Source of the DNA: an uncultured Clostridia bacterium
GTDB lineage: Bacteria; Bacillota; Clostridia; Oscillospirales; Ruminococcaceae
NCBI GenBank assembly: GCA_937871145.1
Contig: CALMXN010000086.1
Location: 1 to 10,389 of the forward strand
Reading direction: 5' to 3'
Length of the DNA stretch: 10,389 nucleotides
The position numbers and the translations under genes were made by a program. The notes under the pieces are model-generated. The model searched no databases and was not told the origin of the DNA. It worked only from the letters and a program-made list of their open reading frames with translations. Of the stretch, positions 1 to 7,274 are shown one piece after another (the first letter of the stretch is position 1; each line of letters opens with the position of its first letter).

Positions 1-963
1 AGAACAGAAACAAACATAATTCTTGAGGGTAAGGATGTAGAAAAAGCATATCCTAACTACGATACTGAGGAAAAACAATATATTGTTGGTCTGGATTTCA
101 CAAAATCTGGTGCTGAGAAGTTCTCAGAAGCAACTAAAAAGCTCAGTGTAAAACAGGAACAGCTTTCTATCTGGATGGATGACACTATGATCTCATCCGC
201 AGCAGTTAGGGTTCATATAAAAGATGGACATGCTCAAATTTCAGGTGATTTTACAGCTGGAGAGGTTCAGAAGCTTGCAGACAAAATCAATTCAGGTGCT
301 CTTCCATTCAAGCTTGAAACAGGAAGTCTGAATATTATTTCACCAACACTTGGTCTTGATGCAAGAGATGCAATGGGACTTGCTGGTTTAATCGGATTTG
401 TACTTGTATGTGCATTTATGATGTATAAATATAAGCTTTGCGGTGTTATTGCTTCAATAGCACTTTTAGGACAGGTTGTCGGTTCGCTTGCCGCTGTATC
501 CGGTTTCTTTGGCTTCTTCCCAAGCTTTACACTCACAATACCTGGTATTGCCGGTATTATTCTTTCTATTGGTATGGGTGTTGACGCCAACGTTATCACA
601 TCAGAACGTATCAAGGAAGAATTGCAGAAGGGCAAATCTCTTGACGGCTCGTTATCTCTCGGATACGAAAAGGGCTTCAGTGCTATTTTCGACGGAAACG
701 TAACAGTTATTATTGTTGCTATAGTACTTATGGGTGCATTCGGCCCGCCAGAAAGTATGTTTGCTAAGCTGCTCAAGTATGTGTTCATTATGTTTGGACC
801 ATCTGCTGCTGGTGCGATTTACTCATTCGGATACACATTGCTGGCAGGTGTTGTCTGCAACTTTGTATTCGGTGTAACCGCTTCAAGGCTGATGCTTGCA
901 GGTATTTCAAAATTCAAAGCATTAAGAAATCCTAAGCTATACGGAGGTGTTGACTATGAATAA
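1..963 (+). CDS. secD: Protein translocase subunit SecD (5' end outside window)
   Basis: SecD works with SecF as the membrane accessory complex of the Sec translocon, using the proton-motive force to help pull exported proteins across the membrane. The frame is open from base 1, so the N-terminus is missing and 320 residues are visible. Residues 1-110 are the end of the large extracytoplasmic domain, including the conserved GKDV, the LSIWMDD and SGDFTAGE regions and a GALPFKLE end. Membrane segments follow at about 124-144, 146-170, 176-199, 234-248 and 270-299. The family signature is clear in the third, from TIPGIAGI through GMGVDANVITSERIKEE, with Asp195 and Arg203. Compared with the usual SecD there are about 18 extra residues at 249-266 before the last membrane segment. 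The TAA stop overlaps the secF start by eight bases, so the two genes are translationally coupled. Family identity is certain; the insertion is judged from memory of the family. Confidence 0.96.
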   Translation, partial: RTETNIILEGKDVEKAYPNYDTEEKQYIVGLDFTKSGAEKFSEATKKLSVKQEQLSIWMDDTMISSAAVRVHIKDGHAQISGDFTAGEVQKLADKINSGALPFKLETGSLNIISPTLGLDARDAMGLAGLIGFVLVCAFMMYKYKLCGVIASIALLGQVVGSLAAVSGFFGFFPSFTLTIPGIAGIILSIGMGVDANVITSERIKEELQKGKSLDGSLSLGYEKGFSAIFDGNVTVIIVAIVLMGAFGPPESMFAKLLKYVFIMFGPSAAGAIYSFGYTLLAGVVCNFVFGVTASRLMLAGISKFKALRNPKLYGGVDYE

Positions 964-1906
964 AACCTACGATATAGTTGGACACAGAAAAATTTACTAT
1001 ACGATTTCTCTTTCAATCATTGCAATAGCTTTACTTGTCAGCGTTATATTCGGCGTTAAGGTTGCTATTGAGTTCAAGGGTGGTACAATGATTTCTTACT
1101 CATACACTGGCTCAATTGACAAAGAAAAGATTGAAGACGTTGCTTCTGATATAGTAGGACAGGAAGTTACTGCTACTACTGGTGAATCATTTAAAGATAA
1201 ATCAACGTACGTTCAGCTTTCCTTCACATCATCAAAAGGATTAACAGCTGACATTCAGAAAGCGCTTACTGATAAAATCACTGAAGAATACAATGATAAT
1301 TCAATAAAGCTTCTTTCATCAAGTGACGTTAAGCCTTCAATAGGTAAGACATTCTTCAGAAAGTGCCTTGTTGCTATTGCCTTCTCATCAATTGCACTTA
1401 TCATTTACATCGGGCTTAGATTCCGAAAGGTTGGCGGTATTCCTGCTGGTGTTACAGCAATCATCGCACTTTTCCACGACGTATTTATTGCCTTTGCAAC
1501 ATTCGTTATTTTCAGAATACCAATTGATGCAAACTTTATGGCTGTTGCTCTCACGATTCTTGGCTTCTCAATCAACGACACAATCGTTATTTATGACCGT
1601 ATCCGTGAAAACAAAAAGCTGTTAAGCAAGAAAACTTCGTTTGATGAACTTGTAAATACAAGTATCAATCAGTCTTTGACTCGTTCAATAAATACATCTT
1701 TTGCTGCCATTCTTGTTATGGTTTCAGTTTGTGTAGTTGCTATGTTCTTTAATGTAACATCTATCCTCAGCTTCTCATTCCCGCTCATCATCGGCTTGAT
1801 TTCAGGTGTTTACTCAACAATCTGTATCGCTGGTCCAATATGGGTTGACTGGACACTCTTCAAAGAAAAGAGAAACGCTGGCAAAGGCAGAACATCTAAT
1901 AAGTAA
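956..1906 (+). CDS. secF: Protein translocase subunit SecF
   Basis: SecF is the partner of SecD in the SecDF export-motor complex of the cytoplasmic membrane. The 316-residue product has the normal length. It shows a first membrane segment at about 13-35, the FKGGT motif at 40-44, a soluble domain at about 45-130, and five further membrane segments between 134 and 298. The signature GFSINDTIVIYDRIREN lies at 203-219, and the NQSLTRSINTSFAA stretch near 238-251 is also typical. I place the start at ATG 956 because GGAGGT at 943-948 stands seven bases before it; the GTG at 947 overlaps that site and is unlikely. The start lies inside the last codons of secD. A strong hairpin terminator follows five bases after the stop, which ends the secD-secF operon. 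Confidence 0.97.
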   Translation: MNKTYDIVGHRKIYYTISLSIIAIALLVSVIFGVKVAIEFKGGTMISYSYTGSIDKEKIEDVASDIVGQEVTATTGESFKDKSTYVQLSFTSSKGLTADIQKALTDKITEEYNDNSIKLLSSSDVKPSIGKTFFRKCLVAIAFSSIALIIYIGLRFRKVGGIPAGVTAIIALFHDVFIAFATFVIFRIPIDANFMAVALTILGFSINDTIVIYDRIRENKKLLSKKTSFDELVNTSINQSLTRSINTSFAAILVMVSVCVVAMFFNVTSILSFSFPLIIGLISGVYSTICIAGPIWVDWTLFKEKRNAGKGRTSNK

Positions 1907-1910
1907 TACT

Positions 1911-1941
1911 AAAGCTCCCGTTTTTTAGCGGGAGCTTTTTA
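1911..1941 (+). terminator. Rho-independent terminator of secD-secF
   Basis: A perfect ten-base-pair stem, AAAGCTCCCG at 1911-1920 pairing with CGGGAGCTTT at 1929-1938, encloses an eight-base loop and runs into a T-tract. It starts four bases after the secF stop. The A-rich left arm means it could also work in the opposite direction. Confidence 0.92.
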
Positions 1942-1947
1942 TTGCAT

Positions 1948-1981
1948 AAAAAGCACCTGAGATTTTACCTCAGGTGTTTTT
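1948..1981 (-). terminator. Terminator of the histidine kinase gene, probably bidirectional
   Basis: CACCTGAG at 1954-1961 pairs with CTCAGGTG at 1969-1976 around a seven-base loop. On the minus strand the stem is followed by GCTTTTT, right after the kinase stop codon at 1985-1987. On the plus strand it is followed by TTTTT, so it can back up the secF terminator. The two convergent operons are separated by this pair of hairpins. Confidence 0.85.
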
Positions 1982-1984
1982 CTG

Positions 1985-3388
1985 TTATACTCTTTTAATT
2001 TCGAACCAGAATGTGCTGCCCTTGTCAATTTCACTTGAAACGCCGAACGGATAACCGTGAAGCTTTAATATTTCTTTTACTATTGATAGCCCAAGACCTG
2101 TTCCGGCAGTTTCACGGGCATTCTTCTTATCCCTGTAATACCTGTCGAATATAAGTGGCAACATTTCCTGTTCAATGCCCTTACCAGTATCAATAATTTC
2201 AATTTTTACACTTGATTCTTTGTTAATCTGCTTAATTGTTATCTTCTTATCGTCGCCAGTGTAATTAACAGCGTTGTTGATAAGGTTATACATTACCTGT
2301 TCTATCTTTGGTATATCAGCAGAAACCATAACATCCTCGTCAGCTTCAAATATAAACTCATAACCGTCACGTTCAGTGTATATCTCGTATCTTTGAAGTA
2401 TTTCGTCTATCTTGTCGTTGATACTGAAGGTCATATAGTTAAGCTCTGAATTGCCACTCTCAAGCTTTGAGAGCTCAAGGAGTCCGTTTACAAGGCTTGT
2501 GAGTCTGTCTGATTCATCTATGATAACATTAACGTGATCATTACGCTTTACCGGATTATCGCCGGATAAATCCCTTATCATTTCTGCATAGGATTTTATG
2601 ATTGTCAAAGGTGTTCTTAAATCGTGTGAAATATTTGATATCAGGTCACGCCTTAGTCCGTCGACCTTTGATATTTCTTTTCCTGCATAGTTTAGCACAT
2701 CTGCAAGCTGTTGTGTTTCAAGATATTCACCACCGTTGAAATTTGTTGAATAATCTCGCTTTGCAAACTTCTGAGCTGATTTTGTTATTCCCGCTATCGG
2801 CTTTGAAATCTTTTTTGAAATAAACAATGATATTACAAACGCAAGTATTAGTATTATCAACGTGATATACATAAGCTGACGCTTAATGATAGCCGCGGAG
2901 GAATCAATAGGTTCAAGCATAGTGTTCAGATACACATAGCCTTTTACATTATCCTTTGTGCCAATCATAAACCCATATATAAGCATTTTGGTCCCAGTCT
3001 GATCATCATTTAATGAATAGAATATCTCACTTTTATCGCTTTCAACAATCTTGTTCTGTAGCTTATATATATTTGCACCATGATTTACATGAATAAGACA
3101 CCGTCCAGCCATCATTTCATACGAATACTGAAGATTATTATACTTATCCGTTACTACAATACACATATTGTTCTTAAACGCTAATGACTCAAGTGTATTA
3201 TCAAAGTTATCTTTATTGTAATTGTTTTTTATCGCCATTGCCGATTTTAAAATCTCCCGTGTTTTCATTCCTTCATAATATGATTTTAGGAAAACGAAAA
3301 GACACAACCACAAAAGAAGAAGTATAACAACGGTGAAAAACATAAAGTATGTCCATATATGCGATCTCAGCGTCTTATATTTTTTCAA
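1985..3388 (-). CDS. Membrane sensor histidine kinase (HAMP, HisKA, HATPase)
   Basis: This is the sensor kinase of a two-component system; it autophosphorylates on a histidine and passes the phosphate to the regulator encoded just upstream. The 467 residues show a membrane segment at about 13-35, an extracytoplasmic sensor region at 36-170, a second membrane segment at 172-191, a HAMP linker at about 190-243, and the dimerisation box SHDLRTPLT with His255. The ATPase domain has the N box (Asn368, Asn371, Asn372, Asn375), DTGKG at 400-404, FDRYYR at 414-419 and GTGLGL at 429-434, so all catalytic motifs are present. The start is TTG at 3386-3388, inside the end of the regulator gene (14-base overlap), with only a weak G-rich site before it, which suggests translational coupling. 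The next in-frame Met is residue 16 and would cut into the first membrane segment. The signal sensed cannot be read from the sequence; the architecture resembles PhoR/VanS-type kinases. Confidence 0.95.
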   Translation of the reverse strand: MKKYKTLRSHIWTYFMFFTVVILLLLWLCLFVFLKSYYEGMKTREILKSAMAIKNNYNKDNFDNTLESLAFKNNMCIVVTDKYNNLQYSYEMMAGRCLIHVNHGANIYKLQNKIVESDKSEIFYSLNDDQTGTKMLIYGFMIGTKDNVKGYVYLNTMLEPIDSSAAIIKRQLMYITLIILILAFVISLFISKKISKPIAGITKSAQKFAKRDYSTNFNGGEYLETQQLADVLNYAGKEISKVDGLRRDLISNISHDLRTPLTIIKSYAEMIRDLSGDNPVKRNDHVNVIIDESDRLTSLVNGLLELSKLESGNSELNYMTFSINDKIDEILQRYEIYTERDGYEFIFEADEDVMVSADIPKIEQVMYNLINNAVNYTGDDKKITIKQINKESSVKIEIIDTGKGIEQEMLPLIFDRYYRDKKNARETAGTGLGLSIVKEILKLHGYPFGVSSEIDKGSTFWFEIKRV

Positions 3389-4049
3389 ACTTATACCCCA
3401 TTCCTCTGAGAGTTACAATAAGGTTTCTGTATTTTCCAAGGCTGTTTCTGAGCATTTTAATATGAGTATCTACTGTTCTGTCATCACCATAAAAATCAAA
3501 GCCCCATACTGCCTCAAGAAGCTTTTCTCTCGACAATGCAACATTCATGTTCTTTGCAAGATAGAAAAGAAGGTCATATTCTTTAGGTGTCATTGAAACC
3601 TTCTGACCGTCAATGGTTACATCACGGGCAGTGAAGTTGATCACCAATCCCTCATATTTAAGAATATCCTCAGTAGTGGAGGTTGTCTTTTTGTTTCTCT
3701 TAATAACTACATTTATTCTTGCAAGTAGCTCCTTTGGCGAAAATGGCTTCACCATGTAATCGTCCACACCAAGCTCAAAGCCAAAAAGCTTGTCATATTC
3801 TTCTGATCGTGCTGAAAGCATAATCACAGGAATATCCTTGAGCTTTTTAATTTCCTTACAGGTTGAATACCCGTCAAGCTTCGGCATCATTATATCAAGT
3901 ACAATAAGCTCGAAGTCATTTTCCTTCACAAGGGAGATGGCCTGCATACCATCTTCAGCCTCGTCGACAGTATGTCCTCCAAATTCAGCATACTCTCGTA
4001 TTACCTCACGTATTTTACTTTCGTCGTCAACAACAAGAATTTTTGCCAC
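3375..4049 (-). CDS. Response regulator, OmpR/PhoB family
   Basis: This is a DNA-binding regulator activated by phosphorylation, the partner of the overlapping kinase gene. The 224 residues match the family length. The receiver domain (1-115) has the acidic pair Asp8/Asp9, the phospho-acceptor Asp52 within LDIMMPKLDG, Ser79 and Lys101 in KPF. The C-terminal winged helix (about 127-224) carries MTPKEYDLLFYLA, the recognition-helix region DDRTVDTHIKMLRNSLG and the final wing RGMGYKFE. The start is GTG at 4047-4049, seven bases after a strong AAAAGGGGG site (4057-4065 on the plus strand). The regulator comes first and the kinase second, the usual order. Direct repeats upstream (4114-4131) could be its own binding site. 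Its target genes are unknown; the divergent EAL-domain gene is a possible but unproven target. Confidence 0.96.
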   Translation of the reverse strand: MAKILVVDDESKIREVIREYAEFGGHTVDEAEDGMQAISLVKENDFELIVLDIMMPKLDGYSTCKEIKKLKDIPVIMLSARSEEYDKLFGFELGVDDYMVKPFSPKELLARINVVIKRNKKTTSTTEDILKYEGLVINFTARDVTIDGQKVSMTPKEYDLLFYLAKNMNVALSREKLLEAVWGFDFYGDDRTVDTHIKMLRNSLGKYRNLIVTLRGMGYKFEKI

Positions 4050-4081
4050 AGGATTTCCCCCTTTTATGTTTTTAATACATA

Positions 4082-4110
4082 CTTATAATATTCTTCATGT
4101 AAATTTAACA
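4082..4110 (-). promoter_or_regulatory. Candidate promoter of the two-component operon
   Basis: On the minus strand TATAAG (plus 4082-4087) is a five-of-six match to a -10 box, 17 bases from TGTTAA (plus 4105-4110), a poor -35 box. A poor -35 next to upstream direct repeats is what an activator-dependent promoter would look like. Other AT-rich alignments in this region are possible. Confidence 0.45.
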
Positions 4111-4113
4111 CGC

Positions 4114-4131
4114 TTTTGTGTATTTTGTGTG
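4114..4131. repeat. Tandem direct repeat upstream of the two-component operon
   Basis: TTTTGTGTA at 4114-4122 is followed at once by TTTTGTGTG at 4123-4131, an eight-of-nine tandem match. On the minus strand the repeat sits three bases upstream of the candidate -35 box. Tandem direct repeats next to the -35 box are the usual layout of OmpR/PhoB-family binding sites, so autoregulation is a reasonable inference. The sequence does not match any specific site I can name. Confidence 0.45.
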
Positions 4132-4187
4132 AAAAAATGTCGATTTTTTGGCGATTTAATAGAAAAGTAAGCTTTTGCTAATATTGA

Positions 4188-4216
4188 TTGACAATCTGTG
4201 CATATATGATTATAAT
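4188..4216 (+). promoter_or_regulatory. Perfect-consensus sigma-A promoter of the EAL-domain gene
   Basis: TTGACA at 4188-4193 and TATAAT at 4211-4216 are both six-of-six matches, separated by exactly 17 bases. Transcription should begin near 4223, leaving a leader of about 60 bases, too short for a c-di-GMP riboswitch plus expression platform. Confidence 0.9.
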
Positions 4217-4267
4217 ATATGTATATGGTAATTTTTTAACAATATATAAACGGAGTCATTTTTTGTC

Positions 4268-4275
4268 AAGGAGGG
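4268..4275 (+). promoter_or_regulatory. Strong ribosome binding site fixing the start of the EAL-domain gene
   Basis: AAGGAGGG lies six bases before ATG 4282. It fixes that start and excludes the overlapping +1-frame reading that begins at 4188. Confidence 0.9.
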
Positions 4276-4281
4276 CAGCTA

Positions 4282-6492
4282 ATGAAGTCTACAAAAACTA
4301 TAATTTTAATATTCCTGTTCTTTATTATTACTTGCCCAGGCTTGTTGTTTTTACTGGATGTAACACAAGTTCCTTATATTATTATACCTGCTTATTCACT
4401 TATTTCAATAGGGTATATAATTATACTTTTTAAAACAGACAAGAATAATATTTACAACTTCTATGAAAATGAAAGACAAATGCTGTACAGTATCCTTGAT
4501 GATGTAAATGCCCTTATATACGTCTGGTCTGAAGACCTCAAAATATGCAATGTAAACGATTGTTTCTATCAAAAAACAGGCTATGATGAGAAATTTCTGT
4601 CAAGCAAAAAGAATTTTAAAAAGATATTTTTATTTGATAATGGCGCAGATTTAGACCCAACGCAGACAATTCAGTGCAAAATTATCTGTGCAAACAAATC
4701 TGAGATTACTGTCAGGTGGAAATCCACTCTTATAAAAAACGGAAGAAAAAAGATATACATTTCTATTGGTCTCGATGTTACTGAGGTTGCTACCATTCAG
4801 GGCAAACTCACAGCCTCAGAAGAACGATTTGAGCTTTCTATGGAGCTTTCAGAAATCGGCCTGCTTTTCAGGTATGTTGGAGCAGACAACTTCTATATCT
4901 CCTCAAACTTCCAGAAGCTTCTTGGCTTATCATCACAGATTATTACCATTGAGGAATTTGAATCTAAAATTCACCCTAATGACCTCGGTGTATATTACTC
5001 ATATTTGAAGAATATCAAGGACGGTAACTTCAGCAACTATCACAACATTGTGATGATAGAAATGAGGCTTGAATGTTCAGACGGTGGCTATCACTGGTTT
5101 GATTACAGATTCAAGGTTTCAAATTATGCTGAAGATGGAACACCATTCATTGGCGGTTGTTTTATTGATATTTCCAAGGATAAGGAAAAAGACACCCTCA
5201 TCGAAAAAATGGCATATATCGATGAAGTTTCTCAGATTTTCAACCGAAACAAATTCATTATGCTCGGTGAAGAAACCTTCGAATGCTCACGTGAACTTGG
5301 GGTTTCTTACTGGATGATTATTCTTGACGTTGATAAATTCCACCTGATAAATGATACTTGTGGCTACAGCAACGGTAACCGCTTATTGAAGGAGATTGCA
5401 ATTTCCATTATCAGAAACCTCAGTGATGGCGGCTTCTGTGCAAGAATCGGTGGAGATAACTTCGCAATACTTATCAAAGATATCGGTGATGAAGAATATC
5501 CTGTTTCTATTATAAAAAATATTCAGCATTCACTTGCTTCTCTTAACAGCGATATCTTCTCAAATCAGACCATAACCGTATCTGCTGGCTATTGCAAGAT
5601 GCCAGATGACGGAAAAGACTTTGCAGAAGTATTTGAGCACGCTGAATTTGCTTTAAGGCTGAGTGAAAAGCCACGTTCTAATATTGTCCGCTATGATAAC
5701 ACAATCCACGATAAGATTATTCAACGCTCAACGCTTGAAAAGGCTCTTGAGAAAGCATTATACAGCAATGAACTCAAGCTTTTTTATCAACCGAAAATCA
5801 ACCTTACCAACAACACTATAATCGGTGGAGAAGCTTTGATAAGATGGATAAAACCAGACGGAACCATTGTTCCACCATGTGATTTCATACCAGTTGCTGA
5901 AAATTCAAACCTTATTACAAAAATCAGTGAATTTGTTGTAAATCAGGCCTGTGAGCAGAACAAAAAATGGCAGAACATGGGGCTCAAGCCTATCAGCATT
6001 TCCGTTAACCTTACTTCTACTGACTTTTATCAGACTGATGTATGCAAAACTATTAATGACGCAATTGAAAAATCAGGGTTATCACCAGAATGGCTTGAAA
6101 TTGAACTTACTGAAAGCCTTGCTCTTAAGGACATAGATCAGGCAATAAGACAAATGAATGATCTGCTGAAAATTGGCGTTAAGATTTCTATGGATGATTT
6201 CGGAACAGGCTACTCATCATTGAGTTACATACAGGTTCTCCCGATTACATTACTCAAGCTTGACAGATCATTTATTATGAATCTTGAAAGTGATGAGGTT
6301 TCTCGTCAGATAGTTTCTTCTGTAATTAACATCTGTAAGTCCAAGAAAATTGAAATTATTGCTGAAGGAATTGAAACAAGCCAGCAAGCTGAAATATTAC
6401 GGAAGTCTGGCTGTGACCACGCACAGGGTTACTTCTTTGGGAAACCAATGAAAAGTGATGATTTTGAAAAATATCTTGAAAAGGCAAATTAA
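4282..6492 (+). CDS. Membrane PAS-PAS-GGDEF-EAL protein, probable c-di-GMP phosphodiesterase
   Basis: The 736-residue product probably hydrolyses cyclic di-GMP to pGpG at the inner face of the membrane. Two membrane segments lie at about 5-25 and 30-50. Two PAS-like sensor regions follow, at about 65-175 and 180-300; the second has the HPND and GYHWFDYRFKV features of PAS_3-type domains. The GGDEF domain (about 305-470) is degenerate: the signature reads GGDNF (390-394), GYSNGN replaces the usual GH..GD (361-366), and no RxxD inhibitory site precedes the signature. Asp351 remains. The EAL domain (about 484-730) looks complete: EALIRW with Glu517, Asn576, Glu608, Asp638-Asp639 in DDFGTGYSS, Lys659, Glu695 in EGIET and Gln715. 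I infer phosphodiesterase activity, with the GGDEF domain at most binding GTP as a regulator. The gene has its own consensus promoter and is monocistronic as far as can be seen. Confidence 0.94.
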   Translation: MKSTKTIILIFLFFIITCPGLLFLLDVTQVPYIIIPAYSLISIGYIIILFKTDKNNIYNFYENERQMLYSILDDVNALIYVWSEDLKICNVNDCFYQKTGYDEKFLSSKKNFKKIFLFDNGADLDPTQTIQCKIICANKSEITVRWKSTLIKNGRKKIYISIGLDVTEVATIQGKLTASEERFELSMELSEIGLLFRYVGADNFYISSNFQKLLGLSSQIITIEEFESKIHPNDLGVYYSYLKNIKDGNFSNYHNIVMIEMRLECSDGGYHWFDYRFKVSNYAEDGTPFIGGCFIDISKDKEKDTLIEKMAYIDEVSQIFNRNKFIMLGEETFECSRELGVSYWMIILDVDKFHLINDTCGYSNGNRLLKEIAISIIRNLSDGGFCARIGGDNFAILIKDIGDEEYPVSIIKNIQHSLASLNSDIFSNQTITVSAGYCKMPDDGKDFAEVFEHAEFALRLSEKPRSNIVRYDNTIHDKIIQRSTLEKALEKALYSNELKLFYQPKINLTNNTIIGGEALIRWIKPDGTIVPPCDFIPVAENSNLITKISEFVVNQACEQNKKWQNMGLKPISISVNLTSTDFYQTDVCKTINDAIEKSGLSPEWLEIELTESLALKDIDQAIRQMNDLLKIGVKISMDDFGTGYSSLSYIQVLPITLLKLDRSFIMNLESDEVSRQIVSSVINICKSKKIEIIAEGIETSQQAEILRKSGCDHAQGYFFGKPMKSDDFEKYLEKAN

Positions 6493-6504
6493 TTCCAAGA
6501 CGTA

Positions 6505-6533
6505 TTGAAAAATTAATGTATTCATGTTAAAAT
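6505..6533 (+). promoter_or_regulatory. Candidate promoter of the hemolysin III-like gene and pfk
   Basis: TTGAAA at 6505-6510 and TAAAAT at 6528-6533 are each five-of-six matches with a 17-base spacer, and TGT stands directly before the -10 box as an extended -10. Transcription would begin near 6540, just before the hairpin at 6545-6586. Confidence 0.68.
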
Positions 6534-6544
6534 TTAATAAACTG

Positions 6545-6590
6545 AAGCAAGCAAAGCATTATAATATTTTAATGTTTTGCTTGTTTGTTT
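6545..6590 (+). terminator. Hairpin after the EAL-domain gene: terminator or 5' leader stem
   Basis: The arm at 6545-6560, AAGCAAGCAAAGCATT, pairs with 6571-6586 over 16 positions, two of them G-U, around a ten-base AT loop. It is followed by a weak T-rich run. It probably ends the EAL-domain transcript. Because a good promoter lies upstream of it, it may also form the very 5' end of the next mRNA. Confidence 0.65.
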
Positions 6591-6608
6591 AGAATGGAAG
6601 GGATAGAT

Positions 6609-7250
6609 ATGATTAATACTAAAAGAAGATATACCCTCGGGCATGAAATCTTCAATTCAGTTTCACACGGTATAAGCGGAGGACTCGCAATAGCTGGAAC
6701 CGTTCTGCTGATTATCTTTGCTGCGAGGAACAGTGATGCGTGGTCAGTTGTAAGTGTTTCAATTTATGGCGCTTCTCTGATTTCATTCTTTGTAATGTCT
6801 TCAATTTACCACGGAATTTCAAGCTTTAACGCAAAGAATGTTCTGAGAGTATTTGATCATCTGACAATATTCTTCCTGATTGCTGGCACATATACGCCAC
6901 TTACACTAATAACATTAAGAGGACCTGTCGGCTGGGTAATTTTCGGACTTGAATGGGCTATTGGCATTGTTGGTATATCCCTCACTTCATCAAACTTTGA
7001 CAAGTTCAAAAAATATTCATTGATTTTCTATTTTGCTATGGGCTGGCTTGTTGTATTATTTGCAGGACCTGTTATGGATAGCTTCACATCTTTTGAAGTA
7101 TTGTTTCTTCTTATAGGTGGTCTTCTATACACTGGCGGAGCAATATTCTACGCTGTAAAGCAGTTTAAATACGCTCATGCTTTCTATCACGTTATTGTTA
7201 CTGCAGGTAGTATTTTTCACTTCTTCGCAATTTTCTCACTTGTCTATTAA
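6609..7250 (+). CDS. Hemolysin III / PAQR family membrane protein (TrhA/YqfA-like)
   Basis: This belongs to the hemolysin III group of the PAQR superfamily, polytopic membrane proteins. In E. coli the relative YqfA (TrhA) affects membrane-energy homeostasis, and true haemolysin activity is doubtful for most members. The 213 residues match the family length. The start region GHEIFNSVSHGISGG (11-25) is typical, followed by about seven hydrophobic segments. The putative metal site is visible: Ser65 and His68 in SSIYH, Asp83-His84 in FDHLTIF, and His190 and His194 in HAFYH. I place the start at ATG 6609, six bases after GGAAGGG at 6596-6602; the in-frame TTG 6585 lies in the hairpin arm and ATG 6594 overlaps the ribosome site. 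The phosphofructokinase gene starts 24 bases after the stop, so the two are probably co-transcribed, though no functional link is known to me. Confidence 0.93.
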   Translation: MINTKRRYTLGHEIFNSVSHGISGGLAIAGTVLLIIFAARNSDAWSVVSVSIYGASLISFFVMSSIYHGISSFNAKNVLRVFDHLTIFFLIAGTYTPLTLITLRGPVGWVIFGLEWAIGIVGISLTSSNFDKFKKYSLIFYFAMGWLVVLFAGPVMDSFTSFEVLFLLIGGLLYTGGAIFYAVKQFKYAHAFYHVIVTAGSIFHFFAIFSLVY

Positions 7251-7274
7251 TAAATTTAATAAGGAAGTTTTAAT

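Noticed and set aside
267..788. Open frame of 173 codons on the minus strand opposite secD
   Set aside because: It is a shadow of the secD coding frame with no ribosome site and no family-like features.
4217..4281. A c-di-GMP riboswitch in the leader of the EAL-domain gene
   Set aside because: The leader is only about 60 bases and shows no paired stems or conserved core; I see nothing like the GEMM fold.
4188..4433. Open frame of 81 codons overlapping the promoter and start of the EAL-domain gene
   Set aside because: It begins in the -35 box and runs out of frame through the membrane segments of a well-supported gene.
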